DNA from: Fusobacterium sp. JB019
GTDB lineage: Bacteria; Fusobacteriota; Fusobacteriia; Fusobacteriales; Fusobacteriaceae
Assembly (NCBI GenBank): GCA_030673965.1
Contig: JAUTCN010000019.1
Coordinates: 40,025 to 104,024, forward strand
DNA: 64,000 nucleotides
Direction of reading: 5' to 3'
Shown: positions 28,201-36,689 of the stretch, piece after piece
Position numbering within the stretch: the stretch's first letter is position 1
How the letters are laid out: every line of letters starts with the position of its first letter
Notes under the pieces: generated by a model
Seen by the model: the letters and a program-made list of their open reading frames with translations, nothing else
Databases searched by the model: none
What the model was told of the DNA's origin: nothing
Position numbers and translations under genes: made by a program

Positions 28201-28220
28201 TTTTACCTCCAAAAATTTTA

Positions 28221-30002
28221 CTATCCTATATTTTCTTCTAAAATTGGATTAAATATTTCAAGTGCAATACAATCCACGGGTCCTACATCTGTAATTGCAT
28301 AATCTGGTATTGCTGTTATCGGTAAAAAGAACATATACATTAAAGGTTCTGGTAATTTACATCCTAAATCATTTGCTGCTTTAGATAATAATTTCTCTAT
28401 TCTTGCTATTTCTTCTGGTTCTGCATCACTACAAATCCCTCCAACAGGTAATGGTAAAAACTCAATAATTTTACCATCACAAACAACAACTTGTCCTCCG
28501 CCATTATCTATTAAATAGTTTACTGCTACAGCCATGTCTGAAGCGTCAGCTCCTAAAACTACTATATTATTATCATCTGGAGCTGCTGAAGAAGCCATTG
28601 CTCCTTTTTTTAATTTCCATCCTGAACAAAAAGCTAAAGATTTATTTCCATTCTTTCCAAATCTTTCTAATACGGAAACCATCAAAACATCATTTTCTAT
28701 ATCTGGTTTAATAATATTATTTTCTACTTCTAATAAAACATCTCTTCTTTTTCTAACAAAAGGTCCTATTACATTCATAGAAAGAACTTTTACTTTACCT
28801 TTTTTTTGTTTCACTTTATATTCAAAATCTTCTTTACTAACTTTCTTACACTTTAATTTACTTGTTAATAATTTACTTCTTTTAGGAGCTTTTAGCTCAT
28901 AAGTAAGCTTTTTATTCTTAGCAACTATTTTTCCATTTACAATTACTGTATCTACTTTAAATTCTTCTAAATTATCTACTAAAAGAATATCTGCTATTCT
29001 TCCTGGAGAAACAGATCCAATCAAATGATCTATTCTATAAGCTTCTGCACTATTTATTGTTGCCATTTGTATTGCTGTTATTGGATCTACTCCTTCTTTT
29101 ATTGATAATTTTACTATATTATCTAAATGCCCTTTTTCTAAAACATCTGTTGCTGTAACATCATCTGTACAAAAACTTACACGTCTTGCAAAAGCTCTAT
29201 TAACCTCTGTAACTGCTTTTATATTTTCTTTTAAAAAATGAGTTACAGAAGATTCTCTTATTAACATATGCATTCCATTTCTCATTTTTTCAACTACTTC
29301 TTTATGATCATAACTTTCATGATCTAAACGAACACCACCACATAAATATCCATTTAATTCTTTTCCTCTTGCCATTGGTGCACAACCAAAAACAGGTAAT
29401 CTATTTTTTGAAGCTTCTGCTATAGCTCCTAAAGTATTTTCATCTTCTTCTTGAATAAATTCTCTTACTGTTTCCCAAATTCCAAAACATTCTGGCCATT
29501 TTTGAACTTCTTCATGAACTTCTTTAGTAAAATTATAAGAAATAGTAGATTGAGGAATAGTATAAGGAGTTTGATGAGGAGCTCCCCAAAATACTTTTAA
29601 TGGACTCTTCTTTATTTCTTCAAATATTTCTTTTAGTCCTTCTAAACCTGAAACAGAAATATATTCATCCAAACCAGAAATCATGCTTGTTGTCCCACAT
29701 GGAACTACTGCCTTTGCATAGCTAGTAATACTTAATTTACTACATTCACTATGAATATGCCCATCAATAAGTCCTGGTGTTATATATTTTCCAGAAGCAT
29801 CTATTATTTTAGTATTATCTCCAATATAATCCCTTACATCCCCTATTGCAACTATTGTATCCTTATAAATTGCAATATCTGCAGGATATATTTCACTTGA
29901 CATTACATTTACTAATGTCCCCTTTGAAATAACTAAATCTGCAGGATATACTCCTCTTCCTGCTCTCACTAATTCTTTTAAATTTTCTACTGTTTGTTCC
30001 AT
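28221..30002 (-). CDS. divergent adenine deaminase-like amidohydrolase
   Basis: This 593-residue paralogue of Ade is the first gene of the purine operon. It keeps GHIHSE (His82, His84), GIWE (Glu177), LDHES (His228) and TDD (Asp280). It lacks the DPHE motif, with SGLDE instead, and strand 5 reads VFGCAP around residue 207 where Ade has the metal ligand His in GHCPG. It resembles the Bacillus YerA-type divergent homologues, so substrate or activity may differ. The ATG at 30002, with ggaggaaag, is preferred over an open 18-codon extension through the leader. An unassigned structured RNA lies upstream. Confidence 0.85.
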   Translation of the reverse strand: MEQTVENLKELVRAGRGVYPADLVISKGTLVNVMSSEIYPADIAIYKDTIVAIGDVRDYIGDNTKIIDASGKYITPGLIDGHIHSECSKLSITSYAKAVVPCGTTSMISGLDEYISVSGLEGLKEIFEEIKKSPLKVFWGAPHQTPYTIPQSTISYNFTKEVHEEVQKWPECFGIWETVREFIQEEDENTLGAIAEASKNRLPVFGCAPMARGKELNGYLCGGVRLDHESYDHKEVVEKMRNGMHMLIRESSVTHFLKENIKAVTEVNRAFARRVSFCTDDVTATDVLEKGHLDNIVKLSIKEGVDPITAIQMATINSAEAYRIDHLIGSVSPGRIADILLVDNLEEFKVDTVIVNGKIVAKNKKLTYELKAPKRSKLLTSKLKCKKVSKEDFEYKVKQKKGKVKVLSMNVIGPFVRKRRDVLLEVENNIIKPDIENDVLMVSVLERFGKNGNKSLAFCSGWKLKKGAMASSAAPDDNNIVVLGADASDMAVAVNYLIDNGGGQVVVCDGKIIEFLPLPVGGICSDAEPEEIARIEKLLSKAANDLGCKLPEPLMYMFFLPITAIPDYAITDVGPVDCIALEIFNPILEENIG

Positions 30003-30048
30003 CTTTCCTCCATTTTTAAATTTAAATTTTATAATTTTAAATAAAAAA

Positions 30049-30102
30049 GATACCACACGGCCTTAAAAGGCGAACCAGGTTTCCCGTCCTGCGTCTAGTA
30101 TC
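30049..30102 (-). ncRNA. unassigned structured RNA, candidate riboswitch of the purine operon
   Basis: Read on the minus strand, this 54-base element begins GATACTAGACG and ends CGTGTGGTATC. The ends pair as 7 bp, one G-G mismatch and 3 bp. Inside are two hairpins, CAGG-ACGGGAAA-CCTG and GCCT-TTTA-AGGC, joined by GTTC, forming a three-way junction. The closing helix is followed directly by TTTTTT (30043-30048), so it could double as a terminator. It lies between a clear promoter and the adenine deaminase-like gene. It does not show the conserved core of the classical purine riboswitch, and I cannot match it to a known class. Confidence 0.6.
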
Positions 30103-30147
30103 TAAAATGGAATTTTATTCAATTGTTACTTACATTTGATAAAAATA

Positions 30148-30176
30148 ACTTTATCATATTCTTATTTATTCGTCAA
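30148..30176 (-). promoter_or_regulatory. promoter of the purine operon
   Basis: On the minus strand TTGACG (30171-30176) and TAAAGT (30148-30153) are 17 bases apart with an extended -10 TGA. Transcription would begin near 30141, about 40 bases before the structured RNA. Confidence 0.75.
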
Positions 30177-30178
30177 CC

Positions 30179-31993
30179 CTAAATTTCTTTTTCCAATAAT
30201 TTAATTAAATTGTCCATTTCTTGACTAACTGCTTTAAAATTAATTTTTTCTTCTAAATTAACTCCTGCTATTTTCAATTGTTCAACAGGATAATTATTTC
30301 CACCAGAACTTAAAAGTTTTAAGTACTTACTGCAAGCTAAAGCTCTTTTTTCTTTTGAATATTTTTCATCTGTTACTAATTCAAATAATTTTGAAGAGGC
30401 TGAAAAGCTTGTTGCATACTGATAAACATAATAAGGAGAATTAAAGAAATGTGGAATTCTTGACCATATAATTTTTTGTAAATCATCCATAATCAATTCT
30501 TCTCCGAAATATTCTTTAAATAATTTTTCCATTAAATTATCTAAAACATCTGGAGTTATTGCCTCACCTTTTTCAATAATTTTATAAGCTTCATATTCAT
30601 AATTAGCAAATAAAGCTTGTAAATAATAAGTACCCATTATATTTCCTATAGCCTCTTCTATTAAGGCAATTCTTTCTTTTTTGTCTGTTGTCTTTTCTAA
30701 CATATACTTTAAAAGTAATTTTTCATTAAAAGTAGAAGCTACTTCTGCAACAAAAATAGTATAATCATTAGTTGCATAAGGTTGATTAATTGTTGAATAC
30801 ATACTATGTAAGGTATGTCCTAATTCATGAGCTAATGTAAATACAGAATCCATAGTTCCATTATAATTTAATAGCATATAAGGATGTACATCATAAATAT
30901 TTATTGAATATGCTCCGCTTCTTTTATTTGGAGTTTCAAATACATCAAGCCAACCGTCACTTATAGCTTTTTCTAAATTTTTATAATATTCTTCCCCTAA
31001 AGGTTTTACTGAATTTAAAACTATTTTTTTGGCTTCATCATATGAAAATTCTTTCTTATAATCTGCTATTTTTATCTGATTATCATAATAGTGATATTCT
31101 TGTAAATTTAAAGATTTTTTTCTTAGACCTATATATTTTTTTAATGGTTCAGAATTTTCTTTAGCTGATTCTATAAGATTTTCATAAACTTTTATAGAAA
31201 TATTATCTGGCTCTAAAGCTTGTTCTAAAGTAGTCGTATAATTTTTAGCTTTTATAAAAGCTACATCTCTTTGTAGTTGACTTTTATATATTGAAGCATA
31301 AGTGTTTTTATTTGTTTCATAAGCTTTATATAGGGCTTCAAAAGCATTTTTTCTATCTGTTTGATCTCTATTTTCTCCTAAAATTTTAGAATACATTCCA
31401 TTTGTAATCTCTACTTCTTCTCCTGAAGATAACTTTATTTTATTCCATTTTATATCCGAAGTAGAAAGCTCATTATATATTGAATTCGTTGCACCCATAT
31501 ATTGAGTAAAATAAGATAATAACTTTTCTTTGTCTATATCTAAAACATGTTTTTTTAATCTGTATATTTCATTTAACATAAATTTATTTTCTTTTAATTT
31601 ATCATCACTTTCTATCCAAGAATCCATGGTGTCCTTTGGTATTTCTATTATTATAGGAGTTATCCAAGCTGAAAGAACTCCATATTCAGAATAAACAAAT
31701 TCAATTTCTTGTAATTTTTTAGAAACAAATTGATCCAAAGAATTTAAATCTTTCCACATAAAAGCATATATATATAATTTTTCTAATCTTCTATCTATCT
31801 TTTCTTTTAGCTTTATTAATTTTATAAATTCTTCTTTACTATTTTTTATTTTGTCCTGAAAATCTTGAATTTTATTTAAATCTTTTTTTAATTCTAATAC
31901 ATCTTTATCCCAATTTTCCCAGTTTTCATAAATATCTTCTAATTTCCATTTATACTTATCATCTATACTTTTTCTATCTAATATTTTATTCAT
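30179..31993 (-). CDS. pepF: oligoendopeptidase F
   Basis: PepF is a cytoplasmic zinc peptidase of family M3B that trims oligopeptides of about 7-17 residues. The 604-residue protein has the normal length, with the zinc motif LAHELGHTLHSMYS near residue 390. It also has the downstream FVAEVASTFNEKLL stretch that supplies the third zinc ligand, and the PHFFNSPYYVYQYATSFSAS substrate region. The start has a good aaggag site. The gene is divergent from a LysR regulator, with 159 bases between. Its stop codon lies three bases from the -35 box of the purine operon promoter, and I see no terminator there. Confidence 0.93.
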   Translation of the reverse strand: MNKILDRKSIDDKYKWKLEDIYENWENWDKDVLELKKDLNKIQDFQDKIKNSKEEFIKLIKLKEKIDRRLEKLYIYAFMWKDLNSLDQFVSKKLQEIEFVYSEYGVLSAWITPIIIEIPKDTMDSWIESDDKLKENKFMLNEIYRLKKHVLDIDKEKLLSYFTQYMGATNSIYNELSTSDIKWNKIKLSSGEEVEITNGMYSKILGENRDQTDRKNAFEALYKAYETNKNTYASIYKSQLQRDVAFIKAKNYTTTLEQALEPDNISIKVYENLIESAKENSEPLKKYIGLRKKSLNLQEYHYYDNQIKIADYKKEFSYDEAKKIVLNSVKPLGEEYYKNLEKAISDGWLDVFETPNKRSGAYSINIYDVHPYMLLNYNGTMDSVFTLAHELGHTLHSMYSTINQPYATNDYTIFVAEVASTFNEKLLLKYMLEKTTDKKERIALIEEAIGNIMGTYYLQALFANYEYEAYKIIEKGEAITPDVLDNLMEKLFKEYFGEELIMDDLQKIIWSRIPHFFNSPYYVYQYATSFSASSKLFELVTDEKYSKEKRALACSKYLKLLSSGGNNYPVEQLKIAGVNLEEKINFKAVSQEMDNLIKLLEKEI

Positions 31994-32152
31994 AAATAAT
32001 CTCCTTTATATATTTTTTTGTCTTTCTATCCCAGATTATAACAAATAAATTTTATTTTTTAAAATATTTTTGATTTTATATATGAAATATATAATTTATA
32101 TGATAGAATATATTTAAATCTAGAGTGTGTACCCTAGCTTAAGGAGGAATTT

Positions 32153-33025
32153 ATGGATTTACATTATTTAAAAATTTTTTATGAGGTAGCTAAAGAAAAA
32201 AGTTTTACCAAAGCAGCTAATAAATTATTCATTAATCAATCGGCTGTTTCTATTCAAGTAAAGAAATTTGAAGAAATTTTAAATACTAAATTATTTGATA
32301 GAAGTTCTAAAAAAATAAGACTTACTTATACTGGTGAAGCCCTTTACAAAATGGCTGAAGATATTTTTAATAAAGTTCAAAGAACAGAAAAAGAAATTAA
32401 TAGAATTATCAAATTAGGTAAAGCAAAAATTATAATTGGTTCTACTTCTATAATTGGAGATCCTCTTCTACCTAGATTAATGGAAGAATTTGGACAGTCC
32501 CATAATGAGATTGAATATGAAATAAAAATTTCTGAAAAAAATATTCTTTTAAAAGAATTAAAAGAAGGAGAAATAGATATAGCTTTAGTTGATGAGGAAC
32601 ATATTATTGATCCAAACTTAGATGTTATAACTGTTGAAAAAGTTCCTTATGTTTTAATTACTTCTAATAAAGATATTTCTATTGAAAATATTTCTGAATA
32701 TCCTCTTATTACTCGAACTAATGTTCCTAACAATTCTAAAGCTATTAATTATTTAGAAGATAAATATAATTTTATATTTGAAAATAAAATTTCAGTTTTA
32801 GGAAGTTTAGAAGTAATCAAAGGTATGGTAAAAAAAGATATCGCAAATGTTATCTTACCTTATTATTCTGTTTCTAAAGAAATTTTAAATGGAACTTTTA
32901 AAATTGTTGAAGAATTAGAAGAAATTAAAGATGGATATCAACTTGTAATAACTAAAGATAAAGCTAACCTTACTCCAATAATTAAATTTTTAAATTTTAT
33001 GTCACATTATAAAATTAACGGATAG
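32153..33025 (+). CDS. LysR-family transcription regulator
   Basis: The 290-residue protein has a standard LysR plan. An N-terminal winged helix (LHYLKIFYEVAKEKSFTKAANKLFINQSAVSIQVKKFEE) is followed by a linker helix and a periplasmic-binding-protein-like effector domain from about residue 90. The subgroup resembles CysL/CbbR-like members. It is divergent from pepF and lies 19 bases before gmhA. A small imperfect palindrome, CTAGAG...CCCTAG (32123-32140), sits before the ribosome-binding site and could be an autoregulatory site. The effector is unknown. Confidence 0.87.
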   Translation: MDLHYLKIFYEVAKEKSFTKAANKLFINQSAVSIQVKKFEEILNTKLFDRSSKKIRLTYTGEALYKMAEDIFNKVQRTEKEINRIIKLGKAKIIIGSTSIIGDPLLPRLMEEFGQSHNEIEYEIKISEKNILLKELKEGEIDIALVDEEHIIDPNLDVITVEKVPYVLITSNKDISIENISEYPLITRTNVPNNSKAINYLEDKYNFIFENKISVLGSLEVIKGMVKKDIANVILPYYSVSKEILNGTFKIVEELEEIKDGYQLVITKDKANLTPIIKFLNFMSHYKING

Positions 33026-33044
33026 GTAATAGAAAGGATAGATT

Positions 33045-33620
33045 ATGAACTTAATAAACTCATATAAAGATGAATTAGAATTACTTATTAACTTTATAAA
33101 TGAAGAAGAAAAAAATAAAATAACAGAGAAAATTGCTGAAGAATTAGCTAATATTTTTATTTCTGGAAATAAAGTTATGATTTGTGGAAATGGTGGAAGC
33201 AATTGTGATGCTATGCATTTTGCTGAAGAATTTACTGGTAGATTTAGGAAAGAAAGACGTCCTTTACCAGCTATATCTATATCTGACTCTTCTCACATAA
33301 CTTGTGTAGGCAATGATTATGGATTTGATTATATTTTTTCAAAAGGTGTGGAAGCTTTTGGTAAAAAAAATGATATGGTAATTGGAATTTCTACTAGCGG
33401 AAATTCTAAAAATGTTATTGAAGCTATGAAAGAAGCTAAAAAAATAGGAATGAAAACCGTTGCTCTTCTTGGTAAAGATGGTGGATTATTAAAAGGTCTT
33501 TGTGATTATGAGTTTATAATTCCTGGAAAAACTTCTGATAGAATTCAAGAGATTCATATGATGATTCTCCATATTATAATCGAAGGTGTGGAAAGAATAA
33601 TGTTTCCTGAAAATTATTAA
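33045..33620 (+). CDS. gmhA: sedoheptulose 7-phosphate isomerase
   Basis: GmhA starts heptose synthesis for the lipopolysaccharide inner core. The 191-residue SIS-domain protein has the expected length and motifs: MICGNGGSNCDAMHFAEEFTGRF near residue 45, the SISDSSHITCVGNDYGFD loop, GISTSGNSKNV for phosphate binding, and the IQEIHMMILHIIIEGVE helix with catalytic Glu and His. It is separated from any other LPS gene here. It sits behind the LysR gene, possibly in one transcript, and ahead of a terminator. It supports an outer membrane with heptose-containing LPS. Confidence 0.92.
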   Translation: MNLINSYKDELELLINFINEEEKNKITEKIAEELANIFISGNKVMICGNGGSNCDAMHFAEEFTGRFRKERRPLPAISISDSSHITCVGNDYGFDYIFSKGVEAFGKKNDMVIGISTSGNSKNVIEAMKEAKKIGMKTVALLGKDGGLLKGLCDYEFIIPGKTSDRIQEIHMMILHIIIEGVERIMFPENY

Positions 33621-33627
33621 AACTACT

Positions 33628-33655
33628 AAAAGACAGAATTTTTTCTGTCTTTTCT
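33628..33655 (+). terminator. intrinsic terminator after gmhA
   Basis: AAAAGACAGAA and TTCTGTCTTTT form an 11-bp stem followed by CTTTT. Confidence 0.82.
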
Positions 33656-33679
33656 TTTAGAATATTATAAAGGAGAACT

Positions 33680-34528
33680 ATGAAAACAATATTTTTGACT
33701 ATTTTTATTTCAATTAATTTTATTTCATTTTCTAAAGATAACCATTATAATAAAAGAAAAAATGTTGGTTATATTTCAACATTTAATGTTCTTAGATTAG
33801 GAAAAAACAAAAAAAATTATATAGAATTATCTAATATTATATCTGAATTTGATATTGTAGGTTTAGTTGAAGTTATAAATAAATCAGGGATTGAAAAACT
33901 AGTAGATACAATAAATAATTTTTCTTCTGAAAAATGGGATTTTCATATATCTTCTTATCCTGTTGGAACAAGAAAATATAAAGAATATTACGCTTATGTT
34001 TACAACACTAAAAAAGTAAAATTCCTAAAATCTCGAGGATTTTTCAAAGATAAAAAGCATGATTTTATAAGAGAACCTTATGGAGCTGATTTCAAAATAA
34101 ATAATTTTGATTTTACTTTTATTTTATTACATTCTATTTATGGAAAACATAAAAGTTTAAGAGTAGCTGAAGCTGAAGCTTTGCCTAAGGTATATAACTA
34201 TTTCCAAAATATGGACAAACAAGAAAATGACATAATCCTTGGAGGAGATTTTAATTTATCTGTTAGAAATCGAGGATTTAAAACTTTGTTTTCTCATAAA
34301 GATAATATTATTAATTGTATTTCTCCTAATTTAAAAACAACTATGAGCTCTAAAAAATTAGCTAATCAATATGATAATATTTTTATTTCAAAAAAATACA
34401 CAAAGGAGTATAATGATGTAAGCGGTACTATTGATTATACCAATGGAAATTATTACTATTCTCGAAAATATATTTCTGATCATCTTCCTATTTTTATAGA
34501 AGTTTCTATAGATTTTGATGATGATTAA
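33680..34528 (+). CDS. secreted endonuclease/exonuclease/phosphatase-family protein
   Basis: This 282-residue protein begins with a hydrophobic signal peptide (MKTIFLTIFISINFISFS), so it is probably exported. The mature part has all catalytic blocks of the DNase I-like EEP fold: TFNVLRLG (Asn), VGLVEV (Glu), LLHSIYG (His), GGDFNLS (Asp and Asn) and SDHLPIF (Asp and His). The most likely function is a periplasmic or secreted nuclease; a phosphodiesterase on another substrate is possible. It has an aaggag site and is followed by thiN after 24 bases. Confidence 0.82.
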   Translation: MKTIFLTIFISINFISFSKDNHYNKRKNVGYISTFNVLRLGKNKKNYIELSNIISEFDIVGLVEVINKSGIEKLVDTINNFSSEKWDFHISSYPVGTRKYKEYYAYVYNTKKVKFLKSRGFFKDKKHDFIREPYGADFKINNFDFTFILLHSIYGKHKSLRVAEAEALPKVYNYFQNMDKQENDIILGGDFNLSVRNRGFKTLFSHKDNIINCISPNLKTTMSSKKLANQYDNIFISKKYTKEYNDVSGTIDYTNGNYYYSRKYISDHLPIFIEVSIDFDDD

Positions 34529-34552
34529 TTTAATTACTATGAAAGGATTTTT

Positions 34553-35185
34553 ATGAAGAAAAAAGCATTTATATTTTTAAATGGAACTATGGACACTAAG
34601 CAAGAATTTTATAAAAATATCTTAAAAAATCAAACTGATATTTTTTGTGCAGATGGAGGACTTAAATTTGCTTTAGAAATGAATTTAAAACCCCTTGAAA
34701 TTTGGGGAGATCTTGATTCTTGTAATGAAAATTTAATAGCTCAAGCAAAAAAATTAAACTGTAAAATTATTAAATTTAACCCTGAAAAAGATTTAACCGA
34801 TGGAGAATTATTAATTTCAGAAATTTCAAAAAGAAATTATAATGAAATTATTATTTTAGGAGGTCTTGGTGGAAGAACCGATCATTTTTTAACAAATTTA
34901 AATCTTCTATTTAAATATAATAATCTTAACTTTATAAGTCATAAAGAAACCATTTTTAAAGTTGAACAAAATTTTAATATCAAAAACAAAATAAATAAAA
35001 CTATTTCTTTTATTCCTTTTAGTGATAAAGTTGAAAATTTGACTTTAACTGGATTTAAATATCCTTTAAATAATTTTTTATTATTTCGTGGAGATTCTAT
35101 TTGTAATAGCAATATAATAATTGACTCTAATGCTAATATAAAATTTTCTAGAGGTAATTTAATTGGAATTATCGAAAATTTATAA
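34553..35185 (+). CDS. thiN: thiamine pyrophosphokinase
   Basis: ThiN transfers pyrophosphate from ATP to thiamine to make the cofactor used, among others, by both acetolactate synthases in this window. The 210-residue protein shows the family motifs CADGGLKFAL, IWGDLDSC, KDLTDGELLI and GGLGGRTDH, which bind ATP, magnesium and thiamine. The C-terminal half has the beta-rich thiamine-binding domain ending in SRGNLIGIIENL. No TPP riboswitch is visible upstream. It lies 24 bases after the nuclease gene. Confidence 0.9.
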   Translation: MKKKAFIFLNGTMDTKQEFYKNILKNQTDIFCADGGLKFALEMNLKPLEIWGDLDSCNENLIAQAKKLNCKIIKFNPEKDLTDGELLISEISKRNYNEIIILGGLGGRTDHFLTNLNLLFKYNNLNFISHKETIFKVEQNFNIKNKINKTISFIPFSDKVENLTLTGFKYPLNNFLLFRGDSICNSNIIIDSNANIKFSRGNLIGIIENL

Positions 35186-35195
35186 TAAAATTTAT

Positions 35196-35352
35196 TTGAC
35201 TTTTCTTTTTCTAATATGATAGAATAGTAAAAATACGTAAAGATTTAAAAAATTTGGCGAAATTTTCACAAATTTTTTTTGCCCAAAAATAAGTACTCTT
35301 ATTTTACGTTAAAGTTATCAATAAAATTAAATATATTAATGGAGGTTAATGA
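35196..35352 (+). promoter_or_regulatory. promoter and structured leader of uraA
   Basis: TTGACT (35196-35201) and TAGAAT (35220-35225) are 18 bases apart. The leader of about 120 bases can fold in more than one way. ACGTAAA (35235-35241) pairs with TTTACGT (35303-35309). Inside lie a hairpin with arms AAAATAAG and CTTATTTT (35285-35304) and an A/T-only stem near 35247-35278. I recognise no known riboswitch or PyrR site. A regulatory function is inferred from position and folding. Confidence 0.45.
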
Positions 35353-36576
35353 ATGAATGAAATTAACACTAAAGGAAAGTTAGTCCTAGGACTTCAACAT
35401 ATCTTAGCTATGTTTGGAGCTACTGTACTTGTCCCTTTTCTTACTGGATTGAATCCTTCTGTTGCTCTTTTATCAGCAGGTCTTGGAACTTTAATTTTCC
35501 ATGCTTGTACTAAAAGAATTGTTCCTGTATTTTTAGGTTCATCATTTGCATTTATAGGAGCCATTGCTCTTGTTTTAAAGGAAAATGGAATTGCTGAAGT
35601 TAAAGGAGGAATTATTGCAGCTGGTTTGGTCTATGTTTTAGTTAGCCAACTTGTTAGAATTTTTGGAGTAGAAAAAGTAAAATCTTTTTTCCCACCAATA
35701 GTTGTTGGTCCTACAATCGTAGTTATTGGATTAAGACTTAGTCCTGTAGCTCTTTCAATGGCCGGTTATTCTAATGGAATCTTTGATACTAAAAGTTTAA
35801 TAGTATCTGGAACTGTTGTAATTTGTATGATTCTTATTTCTTTATTAGGAAAATCTTTCTTAAAATTAGTTCCTATCTTAATGTCTGTAGTTATCGGATA
35901 TTTAGTTGCTATAACTCTTGGAATGGTAGATTTTGCTCCTATTAAAGAAGCTAGTTGGATTGGTTTTTCTCCAGAAGCCTGGAGTTCACTTACAACTATT
36001 CCAAAATTTAGTTTAACTAGTGTACTTGCTATTGCCCCTATTGCATTTGTAGTTTTTATTGAACATATTGGAGACATTACTACAAATGGAGCTGTTGTTG
36101 GAAAAGATTTCTTTGCTAATCCTGGAATTGCAAGAACTTTACTTGGTGACGGAATGGCAACTATTGTTGCTGGACTTTTAGGAGGTCCTGCAAATACAAC
36201 TTATGGTGAAAATACTGGAGTTTTAGCAGTTACTAAAGTTTATGATCCTGCTATTTTAAGAATTGCTGCTTGTTATGCAATTGTACTTTCTTTTATAGGA
36301 AAATTTGGGGTAATTTTACAAACTATACCTACTCCTGTTATGGGAGGTATATCAATTATTTTATTTGGAATGATTGCTTCTGTAGGAATGAGAACTCTTA
36401 TAGAATATAAAATTGATTTTTCTATATCTAGAAATTTAATTATTGCTTCTCTTATTCTTGTACTTGGGATAGGAATAAATAATATTCAAATTTGGAGAAC
36501 AGTTTCTCTATCTGGTCTTGCTATTGCAGCTTTAGTTGGAGTTACATTAAATAAACTTTTCCCAGAAAATATATAA
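35353..36576 (+). CDS. uraA: uracil permease (NCS2 family)
   Basis: The 407-residue membrane protein is of the UraA type: GKLVLGLQHILAMFGATVLVPFLTG at the N-terminus, the ACTKRIVPVFLGSSFAFIGAI helix, FVVFIEHIGDITTNGAVVGKDF containing the uracil-binding Glu, and NTTYGENTGVLAVTKVYDP. These are the diagnostic blocks for uracil-proton symport. The length is normal. It begins after a ggaggt site, behind a folded leader, and a terminator follows. Xanthine transport is a less likely alternative. Confidence 0.9.
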   Translation: MNEINTKGKLVLGLQHILAMFGATVLVPFLTGLNPSVALLSAGLGTLIFHACTKRIVPVFLGSSFAFIGAIALVLKENGIAEVKGGIIAAGLVYVLVSQLVRIFGVEKVKSFFPPIVVGPTIVVIGLRLSPVALSMAGYSNGIFDTKSLIVSGTVVICMILISLLGKSFLKLVPILMSVVIGYLVAITLGMVDFAPIKEASWIGFSPEAWSSLTTIPKFSLTSVLAIAPIAFVVFIEHIGDITTNGAVVGKDFFANPGIARTLLGDGMATIVAGLLGGPANTTYGENTGVLAVTKVYDPAILRIAACYAIVLSFIGKFGVILQTIPTPVMGGISIILFGMIASVGMRTLIEYKIDFSISRNLIIASLILVLGIGINNIQIWRTVSLSGLAIAALVGVTLNKLFPENI

Positions 36577-36583
36577 ATCATTT

Positions 36584-36617
36584 AACTTCCTTTAGATAAT
36601 TCTAAAGGAAGTTTTTT
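36584..36617 (+). terminator. intrinsic terminator after uraA
   Basis: AACTTCCTTTAGA and TCTAAAGGAAGTT form a 13-bp stem with loop TAAT, followed by TTTT. Confidence 0.88.
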
Positions 36618-36638
36618 ATTATAAATTTTCTATTAACT

Positions 36639-36674
36639 AAAAAAGATTCCCTAGTTTCCTAAGGAATCTTTTTT
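36639..36674 (-). terminator. terminator of the sodium symporter gene
   Basis: AAAAAAGATTCC and GGAATCTTTTTT form a 12-bp stem with a twelve-base loop. It has T runs on both strands, so it can serve the minus-strand symporter gene and back up the uraA terminator. Confidence 0.78.
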
Positions 36675-36689
36675 CTTTATTATATTTTA

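Noticed and set aside
28001..28902. Plus-strand open frames opposite the deaminase genes
   Set aside because: They are antisense shadows of real minus-strand genes, with no ribosome-binding site or recognisable domain.
30049..30102. tRNA or tRNA-like gene
   Set aside because: The length (54 bases) and the two-hairpin junction do not fit a tRNA cloverleaf, and there is no anticodon arm or CCA end.
32123..32140. Palindrome ahead of the LysR gene as a defined operator
   Set aside because: The repeat has mismatches and is short. It is mentioned with the gene but not supported well enough to be a separate feature.
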